Both the position numbers and the translations under genes were made by a program. Under the pieces are notes generated by a model. It saw only the letters and a list, made by a program, of their open reading frames with translations, did no database searches and was not told the DNA's origin. Positions 1 through 4,883 of a stretch of 5,697 nt of DNA are shown in pieces (position 1 is the first letter of the stretch; each line of letters begins with the position of its first letter). Source of the stretch: JAFDVL01 sp031398365 (GTDB lineage Bacteria > Acidobacteriota > Blastocatellia > RBC074). The stretch spans positions 1-5,697 of the forward strand of contig JANNND010000198.1 of the NCBI GenBank assembly GCA_031398365.1, given 5' to 3'.

Positions 1-16
1 TGGCGAGTATCTTCAT
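1..16 (-). CDS. 5' end of a divergent gene, product unknown (partial, runs off the window)
   Basis: Read on the minus strand, an ATG at 16-14 begins Met-Lys-Ile-Leu-Ala and then leaves the window. It is preceded by the purine-rich sequence AAAGGAAAT (minus strand of 22-30), whose AAGGAA core lies 7 bases from the ATG, a good Shine-Dalgarno at correct spacing. The gene stands back to back with the LysR-type regulator at 132, the usual place for a LysR target. Five codons cannot identify the product; MKILA-like starts occur in many NAD(P)-binding and other cytosolic proteins. The start call rests on the ribosome-binding site and the context only. Confidence 0.45.
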
Positions 17-71
17 AGACGATTTCCTTTCGGTTCAGACAATTTGTTGATGGCCGCTACAGTGCCGCCCA

Positions 72-101
72 TAGATACGTTGGTAGAAAACATTTTGCCA
101 A
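72..101. promoter_or_regulatory. Candidate divergent promoter/LysR operator
   Basis: The sequence from 80 to 101 is an imperfect dyad: TTGGTA at 80-85 faces TGCCAA at 96-101, and 7 of 11 symmetrical positions pair. This suits the LysR T-N11-A type of site. On the minus strand the same bases give TTGGCA (101-96), 18 bases before TATCTA (77-72), a plausible sigma-70 promoter for the leftward gene. The dyad would then cover the -35 box, as in many LysR-controlled divergent promoters. The dyad and hexamers are seen directly; their function is inferred. Confidence 0.3.
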
Positions 102-131
102 TGGATTATGATGATGGGCAGTATTCACGCT

Positions 132-1061
132 ATGAATCTACAATCCATTGATCTGAATTTATTGGTTGTGCTGGAAGCGTTGGTGGAAGAGTGCAACGTG
201 ACGCGGGCTGCGAAGCGCGTGGGCTTAAGCCAGCCTGCGATGAGCAATGCGCTGGCGCGGTTGCGGCGCACGTTTGATGATCCGCTGCTGGTGCGGACAG
301 CAGCGGGCATGGCTTCGACACCCGCCGCGCAAGCCCTAATCATTCCGGTGCGCCAAGCCTTGACGCAATTGCGGGAAGCACTGGAAGAAAAGGCCGTGTT
401 TGACCCAACCGCGATGGAGCGAACGTTTCACTTACTGACCAGCGATTATGCCGAGATCGCGTTGGTTGCGCCTTTACTACAAACACTGCGCACGCGTGCT
501 GGCTCCATCAAACTGCGGATTCAACGCCCGCGCAGTGTGTTTGAGCCGCCTTCGACTTCCTCCCTGGCAGACTCGTTTGATTTGGCGGTGGGATTTTATC
601 CCGATGCCTTATCACTGGACGCGCGGCTGCATTCGGAGTTGTTATGGGAGGAACAAAATGTTTGTCTGGTCAGCGCCAAACATCCCACGATTCAAGGCAA
701 ACTTTCGCTCAAACAATTTGCCGAGGCTGAACATGTGGCGCTGTTTTATAAGCCACAAGGGCCGGGCGTGGTGGATACCTTACTGGCGCAACAAGGTTAC
801 ACGCGACGCATCGCCGTGCAATCGCCGCACTTTGCCAGCCTGCCCTTCCTGGTGTCCGGCACGGACTTGATTGCGACGGTGCCGGAACGAATGGCGCGGC
901 AGTTCGCGCGGCAATTGCGCCTGCAAGTCTTGCCCGTCCCCCTGGAATTGCCCGCCTTTCGCCTGACATTATTATGGCATCAGCGGCATCATTCTGATCC
1001 CGCGCATCGCTGGTTGCGCCAGGCGTTGGTGGAAACGGCCATCAGGTTGGCCAAGCGTTAG
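132..1061 (+). CDS. LysR-family transcriptional regulator, NodD/LinR-like group
   Basis: This is a cytosolic DNA-binding regulator, about 309 residues from the chosen start, a normal length for LysR proteins. The winged helix-turn-helix lies at about residues 10-60. It contains TRAAKRVGLSQPAMSNALARLR and then DDPLLVRT, the hallmark of the family and especially of the NodD/LinR/PcpR-like branch. From about residue 85 to the end is the periplasmic-binding-protein-like effector domain, opening with the typical RTFHLLTSDY segment. The effector molecule cannot be read from the sequence. The start at 132 (MNLQSIDLNLL) matches where family members usually begin; in-frame ATGs at 108, 111 and 114 would add up to eight residues. 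None of these starts has a clear Shine-Dalgarno. The neighbour starting at 16 on the other strand is the likely regulated gene, and LysR proteins commonly repress their own transcription from the shared region. Confidence 0.93.
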   Translation: MNLQSIDLNLLVVLEALVEECNVTRAAKRVGLSQPAMSNALARLRRTFDDPLLVRTAAGMASTPAAQALIIPVRQALTQLREALEEKAVFDPTAMERTFHLLTSDYAEIALVAPLLQTLRTRAGSIKLRIQRPRSVFEPPSTSSLADSFDLAVGFYPDALSLDARLHSELLWEEQNVCLVSAKHPTIQGKLSLKQFAEAEHVALFYKPQGPGVVDTLLAQQGYTRRIAVQSPHFASLPFLVSGTDLIATVPERMARQFARQLRLQVLPVPLELPAFRLTLLWHQRHHSDPAHRWLRQALVETAIRLAKR

Positions 1062-1206
1062 TGCTACGCCTCTTGGGCAAGAAACTCAATTGCCGCCATA
1101 TTCGGTTCGCGGACAGTGGCGTTGGCAGAAAAAATAGGCTATTAAGGGCAGAGATTTTGTGGACTGGTGAACTGCCAGGCAACAACGAAAAAGCTTTTTA
1201 TCTTGC

Positions 1207-1212
1207 AGGAGG
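1207..1212 (+). promoter_or_regulatory. Strong ribosome-binding site that fixes the start at 1217
   Basis: AGGAGG lies four bases before the ATG at 1217. The reading frame is open back to a GTG at 1061 overlapping the end of the regulator gene, but the translation of 1061-1216 looks non-coding, with no hydrophobic or conserved pattern. The consensus Shine-Dalgarno therefore decides for the internal ATG. A 12-bp perfect palindrome, AAAAAGCTTTTT, sits just upstream at 1188-1199. The rest of 1062-1206 shows no convincing promoter. Confidence 0.8.
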
Positions 1213-1216
1213 ATTG

Positions 1217-1612
1217 ATGGACATTTTACTGAAAAGCCACGCACACTTTCGCTGGATCGTCGTGCTGGCCGCAATTGTGGCGCTGTTGGGATTTTTGGTG
1301 ACTTGGTTGCAGCAAAAAGACAGTCGGCTGGATCGCACTTTGATGGCGATTTTTCTGGGCTGTCTGGATTTGCAATGGCTGATGGGTCTGATTTTATTTA
1401 TCTATAAGGCCACCACGACCGGCCTCACCCGACTGCATTGGGAGCATGCGGTGACATTAACGCTGGCGCTGGCGTTGGGGCATTTTTCGGCGAAATGGAA
1501 AACGGCACCAACGCCCATTCGCGCTCGGAATTACTTGTTCATTTTGCTGGGTGTCATTGTGCTGATCGTGGTCGGGGTGGGCCGTTATCCTAACGGTTGG
1601 CCAATGGGATGA
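1217..1612 (+). CDS. Small four-helix integral membrane protein, 'cytochrome b'-like uncharacterised family
   Basis: The 131-residue protein has four predicted membrane helices at about residues 13-31, 41-63, 76-93 and 105-122, and no signal peptide. The pattern is that of a small family, common in Bacteroidota and relatives, that is often named 'cytochrome b' without experimental support. Shared features are a His before an aromatic-Arg-Trp (H10, F11-R12-W13), a Gln followed by a GLILF segment (Q53, 57-61), a Trp-Glu-His in the third helix (75-77) and a Ser-x-Lys after it (91-93). The histidines could bind haem or metal, but no classical b-haem bis-His pair is proven here. The gene follows the regulator on the same strand after 155 bases, so read-through is possible but an operon is not evident. 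It converges on the methyltransferase-like gene with a 42-base gap. Family placement is from memory of the pattern. Confidence 0.8.
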   Translation: MDILLKSHAHFRWIVVLAAIVALLGFLVTWLQQKDSRLDRTLMAIFLGCLDLQWLMGLILFIYKATTTGLTRLHWEHAVTLTLALALGHFSAKWKTAPTPIRARNYLFILLGVIVLIVVGVGRYPNGWPMG

Positions 1613-1626
1613 AGCGCAACGTTGAT

Positions 1627-1648
1627 TGCTATCTTTGACTGCTATCTT
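1627..1648. repeat. Two 9-bp direct repeats in the convergent gap
   Basis: TGCTATCTT occurs at 1627-1635 and again at 1640-1648, a 13-base period, between the convergent stops of the membrane protein and the methyltransferase-like gene. No T-tailed hairpin is visible in this gap. A short perfect stem, CCGTTA/TAACGG at 1582-1596, lies inside the end of the membrane protein gene but has no T tract. How the two genes terminate is therefore unclear from the sequence. Confidence 0.4.
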
Positions 1649-1654
1649 CGCTTG

Positions 1655-2356
1655 CTAGCAATGAGTTTTTTCATCCTTACGAAACACGCGCAGCATTTGC
1701 TTGCTGCCCTTTTGAAATTCATAGCTCACTGGTTCCAGGGCGGTTTCAAAGCCCTGGTCACGCAGCGCGGACCGAACGGCATCGAGATGGGCGGAAGGGT
1801 TGCCCACCAAATCCACCAACGGAAACACGCGCACTTCAGCGGCAACACGACCTAGCTCCAACAATGATGCGAGATGAAAGTCAGCCGAGAACAGGTGTGA
1901 ATACAAGAACAGCAAATGCGAACACAGTGCCAAATCAAAGGCACCGTCCGGGAAGGACAGCGTTGGCAGTTCGCCGACCTGATACCGTCCTGCCCGTTTG
2001 CCGCTTTCATAATCCGCCAGAAATCGCTGCATTGCTGCCACTCGAGTGCGGCGCAGACCTGCCACGTTTTGGTGAAAGTCCCACACCCAACGCTCTGATG
2101 TGTGATCTATATTCGCCATCACCTCATCCAGCACCGCATCAAAGCGGCCTTTGATTTCCGCTCCGGAAAATTCGTAAAGCGGATCAATCGAAAGCACAGA
2201 GCCGCCACGCCCTGTCCATTCGGCATTGAAACTTGCCGGGCCATCACCACAGCCCAAAATGTTCAGCTTTTGGTCGGCCTCTGTCAGCGCAAACATTCCT
2301 TCATATTCGCGCAACGTGCGTCCCAGGGGAATGACTTGTTTTAAGAGTATCGGCAC
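1655..2356 (-). CDS. SAM-dependent methyltransferase-like protein of unknown substrate
   Basis: The 233-residue cytosolic protein has a class I methyltransferase core. The glycine-rich SAM motif is ILGCGDGPASFN (residues 33-44), the acidic residue closing the second strand is D58 in LSIDPLY, and the fourth-strand segment is FDLALCSHLLFLYS (140-153). The stretch from about 160 to 233 includes AEVRVFPLVDL and ends with YEFQKGSKQML, which I recognise as typical of an uncharacterised bacterial family that begins with a 'PxGRxxxEYxxMF' segment (here residues 10-22). The substrate is unknown. The start is GTG at 2356; the frame stays open back to a TAG at 2404-2402 but has no other usual start codon. 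No Shine-Dalgarno is visible, so initiation may be weak or of an unusual type. The gene is monocistronic in this window and convergent with the membrane protein gene. A promoter candidate lies about 90 bases upstream. Confidence 0.85.
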   Translation of the reverse strand: MPILLKQVIPLGRTLREYEGMFALTEADQKLNILGCGDGPASFNAEWTGRGGSVLSIDPLYEFSGAEIKGRFDAVLDEVMANIDHTSERWVWDFHQNVAGLRRTRVAAMQRFLADYESGKRAGRYQVGELPTLSFPDGAFDLALCSHLLFLYSHLFSADFHLASLLELGRVAAEVRVFPLVDLVGNPSAHLDAVRSALRDQGFETALEPVSYEFQKGSKQMLRVFRKDEKTHC

Positions 2357-2440
2357 GCGCGGTACTGTAAATGACTTCGGGATTGAATGCGAGCCAGGAG
2401 GCTATGAGGTACAAATATCAGCCTGACAACCTTTGAAGCG

Positions 2441-2469
2441 ATTGTCTAAAATGGGCAAATCAAAGTCAA
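2441..2469 (-). promoter_or_regulatory. Candidate sigma-70 promoter for the methyltransferase-like gene
   Basis: On the minus strand, TTGACT (2469-2464) is followed after exactly 17 bases by GACAAT (2446-2441), matching the -35 consensus at 5 of 6 and the -10 consensus at 4 of 6. Transcription would start near 2434 and give a leader of nearly 80 bases before the GTG at 2356. The hexamers are seen; promoter activity is inferred. Confidence 0.4.
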
Positions 2470-2532
2470 CGAGGTAATCCCGGGGCCAAACAATGCCAAG
2501 CTACAGCGGTTTCAGCCTGAGTGTTCAGGCAC

Positions 2533-2567
2533 TGATTCTTGATTCCTGATCCCCGCCCCCTGACCAC
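2533..2567 (+). repeat. Left heptamer array, five tandem 7-base units (TGAYYCC)
   Basis: Five contiguous 7-base units fill 2533-2567. Units 1-3 are TGATTCT, TGATTCC and TGATCCC; unit 4 (2554-2560) is the divergent CGCCCCC; unit 5 is TGACCAC. Heptamer tandem repeats of this kind recall the STRR repeats of filamentous cyanobacteria. The periodicity is seen directly; the comparison is by style only. Confidence 0.7.
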
Positions 2568-2585
2568 AAAAGGCGTGGACATTTA

Positions 2586-2620
2586 GTGGTCAGGGATCAG
2601 GAGTCGGGAATCAGGAATCA
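2586..2620 (-). repeat. Right heptamer array, the inverted partner of 2533-2567
   Basis: Read on the minus strand from 2620 to 2586, this is again five 7-base units. The first two are both TGATTCC, the third is CGACTCC, the fourth TGATCCC and the fifth TGACCAC. Against the left array, 28 of 35 bases agree, with the differences concentrated in units 3 and 4 although both arrays keep exact 7-base phase. Confidence 0.7.
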
Positions 2621-2692
2621 GACAAGAATTTCCTCCTGAACACTCTCGCCAAAAACGCTGTAATTACTAAAGCCAACTAAATCAGGCTTAGA

Positions 2693-2775
2693 CAGGATTA
2701 TCAGGATTGCCAGGATGGAGAAAAAATACTGACAAACATTGGGGTTTTAGCAATCTGGTTCATCTTGTAAATCCT
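2693..2775. repeat. Inverted repeat built from 9-base GGATT units
   Basis: Three tandem 9-base units start at 2693, 2702 and 2711, each beginning CAGGAT (CAGGATTAT, CAGGATTGC, CAGGATGGA). Facing them at 2749-2775, the minus strand reads three more 9-base units, AGGATTTAC, AAGATGAAC and CAGATTGCT, which are degraded copies. The spacer is 29 bases. I recognise this as the widespread 'GGATTnnCA' style of intergenic palindrome found in many environmental bacteria. Its function is unknown, and no ORF or promoter overlaps it clearly. Confidence 0.6.
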
Positions 2776-2812
2776 CTCTATCCCAACTTTGTTTTGCTTG
2801 GCTACTTATAAG

Positions 2813-2829
2813 GGCAGTCTTTAACTGCC
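2813..2829 (+). other. Short perfect hairpin in the pyrG upstream region
   Basis: GGCAGT (2813-2818) and ACTGCC (2824-2829) form a 6-bp stem with loop CTTTA. It directly follows TTATAA (2806-2811), which resembles a -10 box but lacks a well-placed -35. The hairpin lacks a T tract, so it is not a terminator. It may mark the 5' end of a long pyrG leader or be incidental. Confidence 0.3.
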
Positions 2830-2896
2830 ACCAACTCCAGTGGCGCGGGTGACATTGTGGAATCCTGCCAGCGATCTTCCAACTTCTTTACTACGG

Positions 2897-2925
2897 TTGA
2901 CCTTCAGCGACTCACCTATTACTCT
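2897..2925 (+). promoter_or_regulatory. Candidate pyrG promoter
   Basis: TTGACC (2897-2902) matches the -35 consensus at 5 of 6 and is followed after 17 bases by TACTCT (2920-2925), which matches -10 at only 3 of 6. Transcription would begin near 2932 and give a leader of about 65 bases. No attenuator or start-site C-run like that used for pyrG control in Bacillus is visible. Confidence 0.3.
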
Positions 2926-2996
2926 AATTCCTACCTTCAAAGAACGATCAACGGAATATCTCAACCTGCTATTTTTCTTCCTCTAGGAGACCGTAC

Positions 2997-4694
2997 ATGC
3001 CGAAATATATTTTTGTGACCGGTGGCGTTGTTAGTGGCTTAGGCAAAGGCATCGCCGCCGCTTCCATTGGTGCGTTGCTCGAAGCGCGCGGACTGAAAGT
3101 CAACCTGATGAAATTTGATCCGTACATCAACGTTGACCCCGGCACGATGTCGCCCTTTCAGCACGGCGAAGTCTTTGTCACGGACGACGGCGCGGAAACG
3201 GATTTAGACCTGGGCCATTACGAACGCTTCACGCACGCAAAGCTGACGCAGGCGAACAACTGGACGACCGGGCGCATTTATCTTTCGGTCATTGAGCGCG
3301 AGCGGCGCGGCGATTATCTCGGCAAAACGATTCAGGTCATCCCGCACATTACGAATCAAATCAAAGACGCGATCAAAGCCGTGTCCGACGGCTACGACGT
3401 CGTGATCGTCGAAATCGGCGGCACGGTGGGCGATATTGAATCCCTGCCCTTTCTGGAAGCCATTCGCCAGATGAGCAACGAAGTCGGGCGCAACAATTCG
3501 ATCTTCGTGCATTTGACCTTAGTGCCATACATCGCCGCTTCAGGCGAATTGAAGACCAAGCCAACGCAGCATTCCGTCAAAGAATTGCTCGGCATCGGGA
3601 TTCAACCGGACATTCTGCTGTGTCGCTGCGAACGGCAAATTCCGGCGGATATGAAGGAGAAAATTGCCCTCTTCTGTAACGTCTCCCAGGATGCCGTGAT
3701 TACCGCGCAGGACGTGAAATCGGTTTACGAAATCCCGACCGTTTTCAACCGCGAAGGCTTGGATCATTTGATCGTCGAGTTCCTGCGCCTGCCGATTGGC
3801 GATACGGATTTGCGCCAATGGACGGCGCTGGTCAATCGCATCAACAGTTCGCGCGAAACCGTCAAAATCGGCATCGTCGGCAAATATGTCGAGTTGGAAG
3901 ATTCGTACAAAAGCCTGAACGAAGCGTTGTATCACGGCGGCTTTGCCAATCAGGTCAAGGTCAAATTCCAATGGATCGAAAGCGAAGAGTTGATGACCGA
4001 TGAACGCTGGGAAGACCGCTTGCGCGAAGTGGACGCGATTCTGGTTCCCGGCGGTTTTGGCAAGCGCGGCGTGAATGGGATGATCCGCGCGATTGGCTAT
4101 GCGCGGCGTGAAAAGAAGCCGTTCTTCGGGATTTGTCTGGGGATGCAATGCGCTTCGATGGAGTTCGCGCGCAACGTCTGCGAAATCGAAGCGGCGGACT
4201 CCACCGAGTTTGATCCTGACACGCCTGACCCGGTGATTTTCAAGCTGCGCGATTTGCTCGGCGTTGAAGACTTGGGCGGCACAATGCGGCTCGGCGCGTA
4301 CGATTGCGAATTGCAGGAAGGTTCGCTCGCCCGCAAAGTCTACAGCACTCCGATGATTTCCGAGCGGCATCGCCACCGCTTTGAATTTAATCCGAAATAC
4401 ATAGATCGTTTGGCCGAAAACGGCCTGAGCTTTTCCGGCAAATCCCCCGACGGCAAGTTCGTGGAGATTGTCGAGTTGACGGATCATCCGTGGTTTTTAG
4501 GCTGCCAGTTTCATCCCGAATTGAAATCGAAACCGCTTGCGCCGCATCCGCTGTTTGTGAGCTTCATCAAAGCCGCGCACGAACACCGCTTGCAGGAAGA
4601 ACGCGACCGCGACCGCGACCAACGCCTGAGTCCTTTTCAGAAAAAGATGGCGGAACAAGAGGAAGCCGAGACGATTGTGAGCGCGGCGAGTTAA
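2997..4694 (+). CDS. pyrG: CTP synthase (glutamine-hydrolysing)
   Basis: The enzyme makes CTP from UTP using ATP and glutamine, the last step of pyrimidine nucleotide synthesis, in the cytosol as a tetramer. The 565 residues hold an N-terminal synthetase domain (about 1-270) and a class I glutamine amidotransferase domain (about 290-530). The ATP loop is SGLGKG (13-18, K17). K39 lies before DPYINVDPGTMSP, and the Mg-binding acids are D71 (in DLDLGHYERF) and E139 (in VEIGGTVGDIESLPF). The amidotransferase triad is C380 (GICLGMQ), H506 and E508 (FHPEL). All are intact, so the enzyme should be active. The start is fixed by the family N-terminus (MPKYIFVTGGVVSGLGKG) and by AGGAGA six bases upstream. 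The protein is some 20 residues longer than the E. coli enzyme because of a charged C-terminal tail (from about 530) containing RDRDRD. No gene is coupled to it on either side. Confidence 0.98.
   Translation: MPKYIFVTGGVVSGLGKGIAAASIGALLEARGLKVNLMKFDPYINVDPGTMSPFQHGEVFVTDDGAETDLDLGHYERFTHAKLTQANNWTTGRIYLSVIERERRGDYLGKTIQVIPHITNQIKDAIKAVSDGYDVVIVEIGGTVGDIESLPFLEAIRQMSNEVGRNNSIFVHLTLVPYIAASGELKTKPTQHSVKELLGIGIQPDILLCRCERQIPADMKEKIALFCNVSQDAVITAQDVKSVYEIPTVFNREGLDHLIVEFLRLPIGDTDLRQWTALVNRINSSRETVKIGIVGKYVELEDSYKSLNEALYHGGFANQVKVKFQWIESEELMTDERWEDRLREVDAILVPGGFGKRGVNGMIRAIGYARREKKPFFGICLGMQCASMEFARNVCEIEAADSTEFDPDTPDPVIFKLRDLLGVEDLGGTMRLGAYDCELQEGSLARKVYSTPMISERHRHRFEFNPKYIDRLAENGLSFSGKSPDGKFVEIVELTDHPWFLGCQFHPELKSKPLAPHPLFVSFIKAAHEHRLQEERDRDRDQRLSPFQKKMAEQEEAETIVSAAS
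4602..4619 (+). repeat. Three in-frame CGCGAC hexamers in the pyrG tail
   Basis: CGCGAC is repeated three times without interruption and encodes Arg-Asp three times (residues 536-541), beyond the conserved amidotransferase domain. Because the unit is six bases, copy changes by slippage would keep the frame. Confidence 0.6.
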
Positions 4695-4697
4695 TGT

Positions 4698-4799
4698 TGG
4701 GTACGCCCGCATCCTGCGGGCGAATGCCTGGCAAGCCATTGATTTCATCGCCGCAGATTTGTGCCGTCAACCTTAGCCCGCAGGATGCGGGCGCACCCA
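4698..4799. repeat. Inverted pair of REP-like hairpins downstream of pyrG
   Basis: The first copy (4698-4721) begins TGGGTAC and contains the hairpin GCCCGC-ATCCT-GCGGGC (4705-4721). The second copy (4776-4799) is the same 24 bases inverted, with a single mismatch. The spacer is 54 bases. Each unit folds on its own, and the pair can also form one long stem. Two inverted palindromic units of this size resemble the BIME arrangement of REP sequences, which are spread by RAYT transposases; none is encoded in this window. It begins three bases after the pyrG stop codon, so in the transcript it could stabilise the mRNA 3' end or help termination. Confidence 0.75.
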
Positions 4800-4821
4800 G
4801 CGCGTGGCAAAAATGTTTAGG

Positions 4822-4845
4822 AACGCTCAAATGGGGTTGAGCGTT
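4822..4845 (+). terminator. Possible intrinsic terminator after pyrG
   Basis: AACGCTCAA (4822-4830) pairs perfectly with TTGAGCGTT (4837-4845) around the loop ATGGGG. The stem is 9 bp with moderate G+C, followed by TAATCTCTT rather than a clean T run, so efficiency is doubtful. It lies between the REP pair and the next gene, where a pyrG terminator would be expected. Confidence 0.5.
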
Positions 4846-4883
4846 TAATCTCTTCAGTCAATCGTTTTTTCAAAGGGGGAAAT

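Larger units (their letters stand above)
2502..2662. repeat. 161-bp imperfect palindrome, MITE-like, with TACAGCG ends
   Basis: The left arm (2502-2567) and right arm (2586-2662) are inverted copies around an 18-base centre. The outer 28 bases on each side begin TACAGCG and end in the shared GAGTGTTCAGG, with about six mismatches between arms and equal length. The innermost ten bases pair perfectly (CCCTGACCAC at 2558-2567 with its complement at 2586-2595). Each inner arm is also a 5 x 7-base array (2533-2567, 2586-2620). The ends read TA-CAGCG...CGCTG-TA, which would fit a non-autonomous element using a TA target as IS630/Tc1-type transposases do, but the TA is also part of the palindrome, so this is only suggestive. 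No open reading frame lies inside. As RNA it would fold into one long hairpin. Confidence 0.75.
2357..2996. other. 640-base repeat-rich intergenic region between the methyltransferase-like gene and pyrG
   Basis: No convincing protein gene is visible here on either strand. From left to right it holds the promoter and leader of the leftward methyltransferase-like gene (to about 2469), a 161-bp palindromic element (2502-2662), a second inverted repeat of 9-base units (2693-2775), a short hairpin (2813-2829), a candidate pyrG promoter (2897-2925), a pyrimidine tract (2975-2984) and the pyrG ribosome-binding site AGGAGA (2985-2990). Confidence 0.7.

Noticed and set aside
1061..1216. N-terminal extension of the membrane protein back to a GTG overlapping the regulator stop
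   Set aside because: The extra residues are not hydrophobic or family-like, and AGGAGG directly before 1217 marks the real start.
1582..1596. Perfect 6-bp hairpin CCGTTA/TAACGG at the end of the membrane protein gene as a terminator
   Set aside because: It lies inside the coding sequence, has a three-base loop and lacks any T tract.
2402..2500. Minus-strand open stretch of about 32 codons upstream of the methyltransferase-like gene, in the same frame but separated by a TAG
   Set aside because: It reads plausibly but has no usual start codon, is bounded by stops on both sides, and overlaps the best promoter candidate. A gene remnant cannot be supported.
2501..2775. Reading the repeat-rich spacer as a CRISPR array
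   Set aside because: The repeats are 7 or 9 bases, directly contiguous and inverted, with no unique spacers of constant length and no cas gene.
3540..4487. Long minus-strand open frame (315 codons) opposite pyrG
   Set aside because: It lies wholly antisense to a complete, unmistakable CTP synthase and its composition mirrors the codon pattern of pyrG. No known family is recognisable.
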